The notes under the pieces: model-generated
Databases searched by the model: none
The model's input: the letters and a program-made list of their open reading frames with translations, nothing else
What the model was told of the DNA's origin: nothing
In this document: piece after piece, positions 41,837-52,458 of the stretch
How the letters are laid out: each line of letters starts with the position of its first letter
Position numbering within the stretch: position 1 is the first letter of the stretch
Assembly (NCBI GenBank): GCA_037349105.1
Contig: JAYJMM010000110.1
Location: forward strand, 868,001 to 932,000
Source of the DNA: Limnomonas spitsbergensis
Taxonomy: Eukaryota > Chlorophyta > Chlorophyceae > Chlamydomonadales
DNA: 64,000 bases
Direction of reading: 5' to 3'
Program-made: the position numbers and the translations under genes

Positions 41837-44236
41837 TTATGGACCGCTCGCTGGGTGACATTGGCTTCTCTTCATCCAAGGAATATCTTTCTCCAAAAAG
41901 TCTCTTCCTCCAAGAAGCCTCTCGCGCCTCCTCCTCCTCATCCGCCTCTTCCTCCTCTTCCATCTCATTCTCCTCTTCTGCCTCTTCTGCCTCTTCTGAC
42001 GCATGGCATTGCGGATGTCCATCGGCTGCTGACGGGCACCTGTTGCGCGATTCTCCCAGATCCTGGCCAGCTCCACATCTGCAGGCACCGCAGCATGGAT
42101 TGCTACCAGGCACACATTCCTGCTGCTGCTGTCGTCCACGTGTGCTGGCACCGGAGACCTGCTGCTCCTAGCTGCTTCCACGTCACTGTCAGCTGCCTTG
42201 CCTGCCATTGCCTGGCTGGACTTGCTGCAGCCGTCAGGGCCCAGACTCAGGCTAGGGCTGGCTTGACCCACCTGCCTGCACGGCTCTGCTGAGCGGAAGC
42301 CCTCCTGCCTGGGCAATCTGGGCATGCACTCCTGGTGCTGCGGCGGCTGTGCCTCTTTTTTCGCCTCATGGCTGGCCTGCTCAGCCCCGTGCCCCCCGGG
42401 TAGTGCCACGTGCCATGTAACCATGGCTGTCTGCTGCCTCATCTTCACTGCTATTATTGGCTGCCTGGCCACCCACAGCTGCCTGGCCATTCCTTTGAGC
42501 TTCTGCCGGTACAAATTAACCTTTTCCCTCAGCATGGGTATGGAGATTCCCTGCTCCTCTGACCCCCCAGGATTCTCTGCCGCCTCCAGCTGTTTGCTGG
42601 CCTGCTGGGCCGCCCCTGGTTCTGATATTGGCACATGGACCCCTCCTGGAGCTGCTGCCACTGGTGGTGTGACAGGCCCATCCTCTTCTGGCTGGTGCAT
42701 CTGCACCAGCACCGGCGCCTGCCTGTGCTCGTGGTCCTCAACCTCACTTGGGCCAACTCGTTCCTCAGCCACCTTTTGGTTCAGCTTCTGCTCCCACGGA
42801 TGCAGTTGGTCCGGCTCGCAGCCGCCGGCCACCACAGGTGTCACATGGGCTGCCTCCCTTGACAAACACAAACGTGACGCCTGCACCTGCAGTTGGCCTG
42901 GCTCACAGCCACCGATCCCTACAGGTGTCACATGAATTGCCTCCCTCTGCAAACACAGCCGTGACGCATGCACCTGCAGTTGGCCTGGCTCACAGCCAGC
43001 TGCCGCCACAGGTGTCACATGGGCTGCCTCCCTCGGCAAACACAGCCGTGACGCATGCACCTGCAGTTGACCTGGCTCACAGCCACCGACCCCTACAGGT
43101 GTCACAGGAACTGCCTCTCTCTGCAAACCCAGCCGTGACGCCTGCACCTGCAGTTGGCTTGGCTCGCAGCCACCGGCCACCACAGTTTTCACAGGAACTG
43201 CCTCCTTCTGCAAACACAGCCGTGATGCCTGCACCTGCAGTTGGTCTGGCTCACAGCCACCGATCCCTTCAGGTGTCACAGGAACTGCCTCCATCTGTAA
43301 ACACAGCCGTGATGCCTGCACCTGCAGTTGGTCTGGCTCACAGCCACCGATCCCTACAGGTGTCACAGGAACTGCCTCCATCTGTAAACACAGCCGTGAT
43401 GCCTGCACCTGCAGTTGGTCTGGCTCACAGCCACCGATCCCTACAGGTGTCACAGGAACTGCCTCCATCTGCAAACACAGCCGTGACGCCTGCACCTGCA
43501 GTTGGCCTGGCTCACAGCCACCGGCCACCACAGTTTTCACAGGAACTGCCTGCTTCTGCAAACACAGCCGTGATGCCTGCACCTGCAGTTGGCTTGGCTC
43601 GCAGCCACCGGTCACTGGTTTGGGTGAAAAAGCATTCCCTATCGGAACACAGTTGATCAGGTGCAGCTGCTCTCTAGCTACCGGGCTATCCTGCCTGGGT
43701 GGGCCGGCACTCTCTGCCGTAATACAGTTGATCAGGTGCAGCTGCTCGCTAGCTACCGGGCTATCCTGCCTGGGTGGGCCGGCACTCTCTGCCGTAATAC
43801 AGTTGATCAGGTGCCTGGGACTTGGCTCACTGTCACTGCTGAGGATATCAATCATGGACCAGCCGCTGGGGATTACCTGACCTCCTGGCTGCTTCACACG
43901 CCGGGTCACTGCCTCCAAGGGTGTGCACTGCTGACGCACAGCCAGGCTCCTTAACCTCACCTGCTCCGGATCATTCTGGTCATCCCCATGGACTTCTGTC
44001 CAGTACAGATCCTGCTCTTCTTGCAACGCAGGGAATTCTTCTGTTAAGGTGATTACTGCGTCACACGCAACTTTCCACACTCCAGCGATCCACTGTCCTA
44101 GCATGTTCCACCCTATTGGCTGAGCCAGATCCTCCTTTCTTTTTACTGGGGGCCATTTCGCAGTGGCGTCTTTTGCTCTACCCACCGCTTGCAGATCTGC
44201 AGGTTTCCTGATCACCTGACCTCCACCACGGGGCAT
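41837..44236 (-). CDS. Repeat-rich ORF of the TOC1-like element, unknown function
   Basis: Single uninterrupted frame of about 799 codons from the first ATG (44236, MPRGGGQVIRKPADLQ); the frame extends a little upstream without ATG. Order: a globular-looking N-terminus (GWNMLGQWIAGVWKVACDAV, QEEQDLYWTEVHGDDQNDPE), a short repeat LHLINCITAESAGPPRQDSP two to three times, then nine copies of a 29-residue unit (GGCEPDQLQVQASRLCLQ then MEAVPVTPV), a Pro/Glu linker, a leucine-containing segment (IPMLREKVNLYRQKLKGMAR), and a very basic C-terminus (KRRMRWKRRKRRMRRRRRER). It is the only long ORF of the element and reads in the element's sense direction, so a gag-like nucleic-acid-binding role is possible but unproven. 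No RT, RNase H, methylase or recombinase motif is visible. Open reading through recently duplicated units suggests recent selection or youth. Confidence 0.6.
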   Translation of the reverse strand: MPRGGGQVIRKPADLQAVGRAKDATAKWPPVKRKEDLAQPIGWNMLGQWIAGVWKVACDAVITLTEEFPALQEEQDLYWTEVHGDDQNDPEQVRLRSLAVRQQCTPLEAVTRRVKQPGGQVIPSGWSMIDILSSDSEPSPRHLINCITAESAGPPRQDSPVASEQLHLINCITAESAGPPRQDSPVAREQLHLINCVPIGNAFSPKPVTGGCEPSQLQVQASRLCLQKQAVPVKTVVAGGCEPGQLQVQASRLCLQMEAVPVTPVGIGGCEPDQLQVQASRLCLQMEAVPVTPVGIGGCEPDQLQVQASRLCLQMEAVPVTPEGIGGCEPDQLQVQASRLCLQKEAVPVKTVVAGGCEPSQLQVQASRLGLQREAVPVTPVGVGGCEPGQLQVHASRLCLPREAAHVTPVAAAGCEPGQLQVHASRLCLQREAIHVTPVGIGGCEPGQLQVQASRLCLSREAAHVTPVVAGGCEPDQLHPWEQKLNQKVAEERVGPSEVEDHEHRQAPVLVQMHQPEEDGPVTPPVAAAPGGVHVPISEPGAAQQASKQLEAAENPGGSEEQGISIPMLREKVNLYRQKLKGMARQLWVARQPIIAVKMRQQTAMVTWHVALPGGHGAEQASHEAKKEAQPPQHQECMPRLPRQEGFRSAEPCRQVGQASPSLSLGPDGCSKSSQAMAGKAADSDVEAARSSRSPVPAHVDDSSSRNVCLVAIHAAVPADVELARIWENRATGARQQPMDIRNAMRQKRQKRQKRRMRWKRRKRRMRRRRRERLLGGRDFLEKDIPWMKRSQCHPASGP
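42815..43615 (-). repeat. 87-bp minisatellite within the element ORF
   Basis: Nine units of 87 bp, in frame, containing CACCTGCAGTTGGTCTGGCT and AAACACAGCCGTGATGCCTG on +. Neighbouring units at 43,250-43,480 are almost identical. Downstream, a 93-bp-scale duplication around 43,657-43,805 (GTTGATCAGGTGCAGCTGCT) encodes the LHLINC units. Confidence 0.9.
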
Positions 44237-44389
44237 CGTACCGTTCTCTTTTTTAACGCACTGCGCAGCACTTGCCACTCTCAGCAGCCTCTTCTGCGTC
44301 GCGTATTCTGGCCCACTGCCTAGGTCTCTGCGTCCCTTTCTATTGGCTCATGGGATTAAGCTGGGTAGGCCTCGCCTTTCTGCTTTTCT

Positions 44390-44625
44390 GCTCACTAATT
44401 TTAATCTGGCGGAATCCTCCTTCGCCCTCTTTTCTGCTCGCTAATTTTAATCTGGCGGAATCCTCCTTCGCCCTCTTTTCTGCTCGCTAATTTTAATCTG
44501 GCGGAATCCTCCTTCGCCCTTTTTTCTGCTTGCTCATTTTTAATCTGGCGGAATCCTCCTTCGCCCTTTTTTCTGCTTGCTGATTTTTAATCTGGCGGAA
44601 CCCTCCTTCGCCCTTTTTAGTACTT
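44390..44625 (-). repeat. 46-bp tandem repeat upstream of the element ORF
   Basis: Five units containing TAATCTGGCGGAATCCTCCT and TCGCCCTCTTTTCTGCTCGC. The array lies about 150 bp upstream of the ORF start in its direction of transcription, so it could be a promoter or leader repeat. Confidence 0.85.
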
Positions 44626-45191
44626 CCCACCTTTGCTGGCTGGGCTGCTTCTAGATGGCACACGTCCCGCGTGGATGTCTCGCGTCCTACGCGGAGGTAT
44701 CTTCTTGCGTAGTGTCCGTTCAGCTCTGCGGTCCTGCGGGGATCCTTTGGTACACCCACAAAATTTCAAACCTGGATGTTCTATCCACAAGTTCACTTCT
44801 GTCAATGATGAAAGATTGGATCCACCTGATCTCAATCTGCAGTCATACAGGTAATTATCTGCTGGATAAATCCCCAGCCAGATCTTCAAGCCTCTCCTGG
44901 ACTCAACACTAAGCTGCCACGCTCAATGCACAGGGAATCAAGCTGGGTTTATAACTCCACAACGAGATCTTCGAGCTTCTCCCCAAGGCTCTTCACAGCT
45001 GGAGTTTGCAAGATCTAATTTGGCACGAAAAGACCAAGCATAATGCAGCGACAGAGGTGCTTTTTCAAGCTGTCCAAGGCGAACAATTCAAAAAAATATT
45101 CCAGGTCAGACAAGCTTAGCTTCCCCCAGCGAGGAACTCGTTGGCAAGCAGCTGATCAGGCTGCAATACTACTTTTGTCCCTTTTGAAGGA

Positions 45192-45834
45192 CACTGAGAG
45201 CGGGGATGCTCGGGGTTGCGAAGGAACGGCGACGGAGGTGACTTTGTCCGTGGGTTTTGTCGCCGGGCGGACTCAGCTGGAAGCTGGTACGCCGAGAGCT
45301 CCTGGTCGGCTTTGCGCCTCCTGGTCTATTTAGGTGAATATCTGCTTGGGACTGCTTGCCTGATTAGTCGTCTCCGATGGACGAGTAGTCAGGGATCGGC
45401 ACCGTAGGTCGCGTGCTCTTCAGGGCGAGCTCCGTAGATCGCGTCGGCTGGGGATGACCAGTGATATGGATGGGGCTCGCTTGTCACTTGCTTATGCTAT
45501 CACCACTTTCCGTGGTGCTAGACTTGACTGAAGTGTAAGGTACTGACTTAGTGGCGAGCAAGGGCTACTAGTATCCGTGAGAGCTAGGCCTATACTCTTT
45601 ACACCAGAGGCCTGTCCTTCAAAAGGGACAAAAGGTAGTAGCTTAGGCAATTGCCGGGATACAGGGACCCGGCAGGCCCAATTCAGAGTACAGATTATGC
45701 TAAATCACCCTGCGTAAGCGGGTTTCTAGGTCTCAGTTCAAATCCGGAGACTCCGCAGATAAGCTGCGGAGGCTCCGCGGCCGCTAACTGCGGTCTAAAC
45801 GGTTATGTCACGTATACGGTAATATACTGTGACA
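45192..45834 (-). repeat. Split-repeat segment Q, outer copy
   Basis: Matches 39,654-40,296 with one noticed substitution. Immediately inside it, 45,169-45,192 (CTACTTTTGTCCCTTTTGAA...) is the inverted complement of a stretch within Q at about 45,614-45,638 (GTCCTTCAAAAGGGACAAAA...). Confidence 0.9.
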
Positions 45835-46389
45835 TATAGATAGAAGACAGGGTGCGTGTCGAATAATATGATAAATCACCACACAAATTTGCACCAGTGA
45901 TTCATATTTCTTTAAGACATGAACCCGCTGTAGGATTTATTCTCGGGGGAAATACGGATCGCTGATGCGAATTTGCAAAATTGTGTGGTGAGTCGGGTTC
46001 ATTCTCGGGGAAATACACCCCAAGTGCAAGCCTGAGTGCTGTCTTTAGCATCCCGTCTTAAATGGACTTCTTTGACATACAAAAAGCTGTTACACCATGA
46101 CACTTTGATTTCATATCCTTTACAAAATTGTCTACATCCCAGGTCGCGAATATCACTCCATGTGGGCATCTGGGGCTCTGTGCCTTGCTTGCTAAGGGCT
46201 TGCCGGCTGGTTTGGAAAACAAGTCACGAATCTCATGATCCGTCCTTTGCGGATGTCTGTCAAGCGTGGACAGCTTCGGTGCCGTATGCGCCAGTCCTAC
46301 CTTCACAGACGTCAGTCAGTGTGCGTGGCCGCTAGCCTAGTACCGGTACGTGAAGGTCACCCTAAAGTGACCATGCGGTATTGGCCATA

Positions 46390-46510
46390 TTCATTTCAGT
46401 GTGCGCAACCAATATACTAAGATTGCCAGGCTGCTGGACAGGCACCACTAGGCCTATGAAGACAAAAACATGACAGGCCTCCAGCTGGCCAGCATTGTTG
46501 AAACCTCGCA
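46390..46510 (+). repeat. Short interspersed repeat, copy 13 (partial)
   Basis: Diverged: AGTGTGCGCAACCAATATAC, GCACCACTAGGCCTATGAAG and CAGCTGGCCAGCATTGTTGA. The tail is missing. No arm A mirror copy was noticed. Confidence 0.5.
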
Positions 46511-47794
46511 GTAAATCCAGTGCAGACACACACCGCTTCATTTATGAATGTCTGCACAATTTGGAAGCTTTCGGTGCATGGGATCAATGGCAATCCTTTC
46601 AATTATGCCGCCCCTGGTACTTGCTTCATCATATCACTCTTGATGTGCAATGCATGGGCGCATGCCCAGCCGTCACAGAAAAATACAAGGCACCTGGTGA
46701 CCCTTTCATATCTTATCCGAAAGCGGGTTAGAGATGCCGATTGTCCCAGCCAAAAGATATACCACGTGAACGTGAACGCTTGTCTGCCTCTCTCACCCTC
46801 TTTCCATGCCTGCTCATGAGCCCGAAATGAAAACGGTATCCAAGGTGCTAGTCGTCACGTGTCACATCATCGCAGTAGCCACGCTGGGGGGTGGATTGCT
46901 CTTCAAGCTGCTCCTTAAGAAGAGGCTGAAGAAGAGGGTGAGTTCCTTTATTTGCAATAATCTGTCAAACCTGTCCTGTCGGGGATGTGCCATCGCGGTC
47001 AGGATAGATGCGTGGATCGATATATAGGTGGAATTTGCCAATTTGGATGGCCCACGACAGGGCGGGGAGAATGCGGGGAGCCCTATTGCGATAGCTATCG
47101 TCAGAGGGGATGCACTAAGGCAGCACGATACGGATACGATATGATGTGATATGCTCGGTCCTTTAACCATGTAATATGAAATAGTCGTGCATGAGGTTTC
47201 ACTTTTCGACCTCTCAGCTGCAGATTCTATACAAACAAGCCCAAGCATACACCTGGCCCTTCAGCCCATGCACATGGCAAACGCAGTCATGGCTGCATTG
47301 CGACCCACGTGCATGCCCCCCAACTTATCCTTACAGATACCATGCACTGTGTGCTTTACCATGCTCAAAAAGCTCTTTCAACGCCCTACACAATGACACA
47401 CCAGCTATGGCATGCCATGGAATGCGTAGCTAGCTGCCTGCACAAAAAGATGTCCCTAGTCCCAACCCTTGACCAAGCTGCCTTATCCATGCAGGGGAAA
47501 GTCCATACCATATCATAATTATAATTACCGCATTTTGTCATGGGACGGGCGCTTACCTGCATGCGCTTGCAGCCCTGCAGCTGTAGTGGGAATTGACAAC
47601 ACCTGCCCATGCTGCTGGCTGACGTCACCCATTATGCCTCCGACATGCAGCTTCAATCCAACTGTCTGATGCTGCTGGCTGATATCACCCGCTATCCAGC
47701 TTCCAGATCTTGCTGTCACCCCCTTGTTCAATGGGGACTCCCGCAAGAAGCGGGAGGGCGACCAGCCTCATCTGCCTCCCTCATATCCATGTTT

Positions 47795-47978
47795 ATTTGT
47801 GCGCACTTCAGCTTCAGTTCAGCAACCCATACCATACCAGTGGTATATCATGGCGTTCGGCAGAGTGGGACTGGTGCAGTAAGCCCAGGTGCTTCGGCCA
47901 CTGGCCGTGAGCCGGCCAAAGTTTGGGTCCCATCGGCCCAGTGGGGCGGGATTTCGGTTCTGGAAATATTACTCTGAA
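47795..47978 (-). repeat. Short interspersed repeat, copy 14 (arm B)
   Basis: Antisense mirror of copy 10: GTTTATTTGTGCGCACTTCA, GGTGCTTCGGCCACTGGCCG and CATCGGCCCAGTGGGGCGGG. Confidence 0.8.
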
Positions 47979-48469
47979 AATACCAAACCAGTCACCAGCA
48001 GGAGCAGCATGATGATGCTAAGAAGAAAAGTGGAACTGCGACCCGCTAAAACCATAACCGTAAATCTGTTAGGCCAATACCCTGGGCCAATACATCAAGA
48101 GGTATCGCGATGTTGAAAGGAGCGACACTTCAACCTTATCCTGTGCTTCCTTAATAAACCCTGAACCCTTCAGGGTCAGGATGCAGTGCAGCATGAGCCA
48201 AGACCGTGTATATGCCGATGCCCTCGCTCAGGCTATCAAAACCAAGGAAGTAAACAGTGTTGGCCTGTGCTTGCGGTTGTTTTTGGCTTGCTAATGGTGG
48301 CTCCAGTTGTGAGGCAGTGTTCCCATCTTCTCCTGGTCTGCAATGTGCTGTGTAGGACCACGACGCCAATCAGGCACGGCTGCAGCAGAAGGAACTCACA
48401 AGAGATAGGGAGAGGTGGCAGGAAGCAGCAAGCTTAAAAGAGCAGGCAGCAGCAAAGGAGTGAGCAAAG

Positions 48470-49330
48470 CAAGCAGCAAGAAAGCTGCGGGTAGCAAGAG
48501 AGAATGAGCAACAGGCTGCAGCCAGGGAGCAACAGGCAGCAAGGGAGCAACAGGCTGCAGCCAGGGAGCAACAGGAAGCAAGGGAGCAACTGGCAGCAGG
48601 AAGGGAGCAACAGGCTGAAGCATGGCGGCAACATGCTGCAGCATGGCGGCAACAGGCTGCAACAGAACTGAGGGCAGCAAGAGAGAAGGAGCAACATGCA
48701 GAACCGAGGGAGCAACAGGCAGTAGGAGAGAAGGAGCAACCGGCTGAAGCATGGTGGCAACAAGTGACAAGAGAGCTGCAGGTAGCAAGAGAGAAGGAGC
48801 TACAGGCTGCAGCGAGGGAGCAACAGGCAGCAAGAGAGAAGGAGCGACAGGCTGCAGCAAGGGAGCAACAGGCAGCAGGAAGAGTGCAGCTGGCGACAAG
48901 AGAGGAGCAACAGGCAGCAGCGAGGGAGCAACAGGCAGCAAGAGAGAAGGAGCAACAGGCTGCAGCAAAGGAGCAACAGGCAGCAGGAAGAGTGCAGCTG
49001 GCGACAAGAGAGGAGCAACAGGCAGCAGCGAGGGAGCCACAGGCAGCAAGAGAGGAGCAACAGGCTGTAGCAAGGGAGCAACAGGCAGCAGGAAGAAAGC
49101 AGCTGGCGACAAGAGAGAAGGAGCAGAATGCAGGATCAAGGGAGCAGCAGCAGGCAGTACATGAGAAGCAGGCAGCAAGATGGCAGACACCACAAGAGAG
49201 AGAGAAGATGGCAGCAAGGGAGCAGCAGGCAGTACAAGAGAAGCAGGCAGCAAGGGAGAAGGCGCAACAGGCAGCAAAGGAGCAGCAGGCTGCAGCAAGG
49301 GAGCAGGAAACCAGGGAGAGGAAGCGGCAA
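48470..49330 (+). repeat. Tandem repeat encoding the coiled coil (arm B)
   Basis: Same 18-bp theme as arm A (GGGAGCAACAGGCAGCAAGA) but shorter. Two near-identical 123-bp blocks around 48,890-49,020 encode AAGRVQLATREEQQAAAREQ. All six frames are largely open. Confidence 0.8.
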
Positions 49331-51715
49331 GGTGCCTGGGAGTCTCAACTTGGAGCACGGCAGGCGGAGCAGCAGCAGCAGGGGGGATGGAGCGGTAGCA
49401 GAATGCTGCGCCTCACAGTTGAGAAGCTCGAGCTAAACGGCGACCAGCACGCTGGCGGCGATGGCGCGTCAGGTTCATCTCATGCGGGACGAGAGAAACA
49501 ACGCCAGCTCAGCAGCGGCTTGCGCACGAACAGTCCCATGCAGCTGCTGATCCCGTCGCTGAGTGAGCTTACCGGCCAGCCGACGCAACCAGAAGCTGCG
49601 GATGGCGTCGGCAGCGAACTACCCGACACGACTGGCCGCAAGCAGCCGCCGCTCAGTAGGCCTCCGGAGGTCGATGCTATCCCGCTGCGGTGCGTTACAA
49701 AGGATGAAAAGTACGCCCTGTATGGTTGTGAGGGTTCAGGTAACTACGCCTTGGAGGAGTGTGAGGGTTTAGGGAACAGTGCGGGGTGTGGGTTAAGGCC
49801 GATCCCGTGCTATACCGGTAACCATCAGAACATGGTGCTAGGGAGGCTAGTGTTTGCAGATGTTTTTAACAACCTGGTTATGTTTTGAGGGTCTTTCACA
49901 AATAAGCAATGTGACATTGAAATCCGTTGACCGTGGCGTTGACTTTGACTGCTCACTGTGCACCGGGGGGAGTTGGAAGGCCCAGCTCTGTTAGCAAGGC
50001 CTGTCCATGTTATGTGAGGGACAATTTCTGGATGTGAATTTAAATTGCTGCCTGCTTGGACCACGGGGTCTCAATTACCGTCGAGCCGTACTGCAAAACA
50101 ATACCAGGGTTCAAAAGCTCGTCCATCTGCCTTACCGCAATGGGCCCTCCTAGTTGTGAGCCCCCACCTACTGAGCAGTCAGCATTTGCGGTTATGACTG
50201 GTTTGAGTTTTTGAGAACTCTCTGTTGTGCTTGTCCCGCTTTTGCGCTGATTGGCTCCTGGCCAAAAATCATCCAGGCTGCTCACTGTCAACTTACAAAC
50301 ACTCATATAATTTCCTTCGTTTGGATTCCACTTGGCGCACACCCAGGTTTAGCTCGGTTGACGAGTACCTCAAGGCCATGCAGCGCCACACTCAAGCCGA
50401 GTACTACGCTGCTGTGGCAAAGGTGCGGCGGCTGCGGGTAACGATCAAGAGATTGATACAGCATGGAGCCTGCCACCCATGATTTATCTGCACTTCTTGT
50501 CTCCTTGTTTCCCCTTACCTTTCTCTTAAAATCCATCAAACAATACGGCTGTGGGGCATCGATTCGTCTTCATCTTCTAAGTTCCTGGCCCAGGCAGGCT
50601 CAGCCTTTCCTCGTGACGCAGCGTGCAGGGTAGGAGGACACAGCTTCATCGTCCTGCCAAGATGGTTTCCTCTCCCTGCCTCCTCTTAACCCTTTCTTTT
50701 CCTATGACCTGCCCCCCCCTCCTGACAGGCTTACTCCGATGCCTCAGACGCCCCACACGGCTCCTATCACAAATTCGAATCGATCAAGGGAGCCCCCAAC
50801 GAACGGACCTACCTACGTGTCGACGGCGTTGACTTTGAAGCCGAGCCCTGGAGCAAGAGCTTGGTGGAAATCAAGGGCCAAGGCATGGCGATGTTTGTCA
50901 AGTTCTGTGAGCCCAGCCCGGGATGCATCGGCCCGGAACGCCCGCCTCCGCGACAGTGCACGGGCAAGATTTCAGGGCCGGAAATCTGCGCGCTCGCCAA
51001 GGACTTCGATTACGGCGAGGTGCTCACGTCCCTGCTGCTGGGTGATGTTTGTTTGCACACTTTCGTACCGCCATATCTTCACCCCTTCAGATCTAGATCT
51101 GGGCTTGACACGGATGGACCGGGCACACCCTATGTGCAGGGCTAGGCAATTAACGGTCATGACAGTCAGCCTCATTGCGGTGTCAAGGTCTGGGTTTAGG
51201 GTTCAGGGTTTTAATGCGGTTCCTCAGTCTGAATGTGACTGTTTTACGGTGTTAGGGTTAAGGGTTTGCAGTCTTAGGTTACACCTGAGTCCCGTTTACG
51301 GTGCCAGAGCCCAACACTGCATTTGTGCAATACGAGGAGCGCACTACAGACTTGCATGCATTACTTTAGTCATTTGTGCATGCTCAGGCCCGCAGGTATG
51401 GGCGCTGCGCTTCATAGCCTCTCTGTCTGCAATATTTCATTGTTCTCCATCTGCTGGACAGATTCGGACGCTGGGCTACATAGGCTCCCACCTGCTGGAG
51501 TTCCGGAGCTGCGCGCAACTGCTACGGCGGCCCCCAATAGCTGGCACTGCGGCGGCGCAGTTGCTGCAGATGATCGCGGCGCCTCCGGTAGATTCTGCGC
51601 GGGCCGCTTTCGGCATGCCCACGCTGTCCGCGGGCGGGCCTGCCTGCAGGCTGCTGGTGGAGGGTGATTCCCCAGTTGTACCGTTCAACAGCGCGCAGGG
51701 CGATGCAGTGCGGGG

Positions 51716-52150
51716 CCTCAGGCATGGGCTGGACATCATTCACGGGCCACCCGGAACAGGTAGGACTCAGTCTATATGGACCTGGTTGGTAGATCTATGA
51801 CTCTATGAGGTAGATCTGGTAAAGTGCGGATCCGGTTGGCCACCATGGATAAAGCTGGCGCCTCAACCTCGGGCTGGACATCATCCACGGTCCAGCCGGA
51901 TGTAGCAGGGTACAGATCTATAACAGGGTTGGGCCTGCATCTATAACGTATTAGAGAGGGGAATAATCCGCCAGGGTGCAAGGCCTTAGGCAATGGCTGG
52001 ACATCATCCACGGGCCATCCGGATCTGGTCAGGTACTTTTTGATGTCAGTGTGGGGTATAGATCCATGTCATGGAAGGGTTTAGATCGGCTAGGATGCAA
52101 GGCCTCAGGCACGGGCTCGACATCATCCACGGGCCATCCGGATCAGGTAC
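51716..52150 (+). repeat. Walker A exon edge duplicated three times into intron 5
   Basis: The true exon 5 end (51,716-51,759, GLRHGLDIIHGPPGTG|gt) is followed by three partial copies at about 51,867-51,901, 51,981-52,035 and 52,101-52,147, each reading GLDIIHGP(S/A)G and two of them ending in a GGTC/ATCAGGTAC donor-like site. Confidence 0.75.
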
Positions 52151-52458
52151 TTCTGCAATTGGGTGCGGATCAGATAGATTGTTTGTATTAGATTAGCACT
52201 ACAGTTGTATAACTAGCTCTCATAGCGTTAGCACTCAAAACACTAAGGTCCAGGGTGGGTGTGGATCAGAATGGTTTTAGATCTGATATGGTATGAAATT
52301 ATGAATCAGGCTGGATGTGCTTCAGAGTGGGTGTGAATTAAGATCGTTTTGATTTAAGTTACTAGCAATATACTTGGCTGGTTATTAAGTGGGAATCTGG
52401 GAGATATGATGTGTATTTCCTTCAGTTTTGGTTAACTTTCCAATGATAAAAAAACAAT

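Larger units (their letters stand above)
39401..45834 (-). mobile_element. TOC1-like non-autonomous retroelement with split direct repeats (A-X-B-A-B)
   Basis: Four repeat blocks: segment P (253 bp) at 39,401-39,653 and 40,299-40,551, read as identical; segment Q (643 bp) at 39,654-40,296 and 45,192-45,834, with one visible difference (CAATTACC versus CAATTGCC). Read on the minus strand the order is Q - 4,640 bp unique - P - Q - P, i.e. A-X-B-A-B. Such split direct repeats are known for PAT/Ngaro/Kangaroo tyrosine-recombinase retrotransposons and, from memory, for Chlamydomonas TOC1. No reverse transcriptase or recombinase is present, so it would need proteins in trans. Ends are TGTCGCA...TGTGACA. 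The 4-bp target duplication is more typical of DDE integrases, so an alternative is two abutting LTR-like units with a nested insertion. Confidence 0.7.
39397..45838. repeat. Target site duplication TATA flanking the TOC1-like element
   Basis: TATA at 39,397-39,400 precedes the element and TATA at 45,835-45,838 follows it. Arm A has the empty site with a single TATA in CTCTATAGATTGAAGACAGG (minus-strand reading, about 33,107-33,126). Confidence 0.75.

Noticed and set aside
42748..43656. Plus-strand ORF of about 300 codons (GLAHSHRSLQVSQELPPS repeats)
   Set aside because: It is antisense to the 87-bp repeat inside the larger minus-strand element ORF. Its openness follows from the repeat unit having no stop in that frame.
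39401..45834. Ordinary LTR retrotransposon with two complete LTRs
   Set aside because: The two P+Q units would be separated by only GC, leaving no internal region between them, and the long unique DNA lies within one unit. The split-direct-repeat reading fits better, although the TATA duplication keeps this alternative open.
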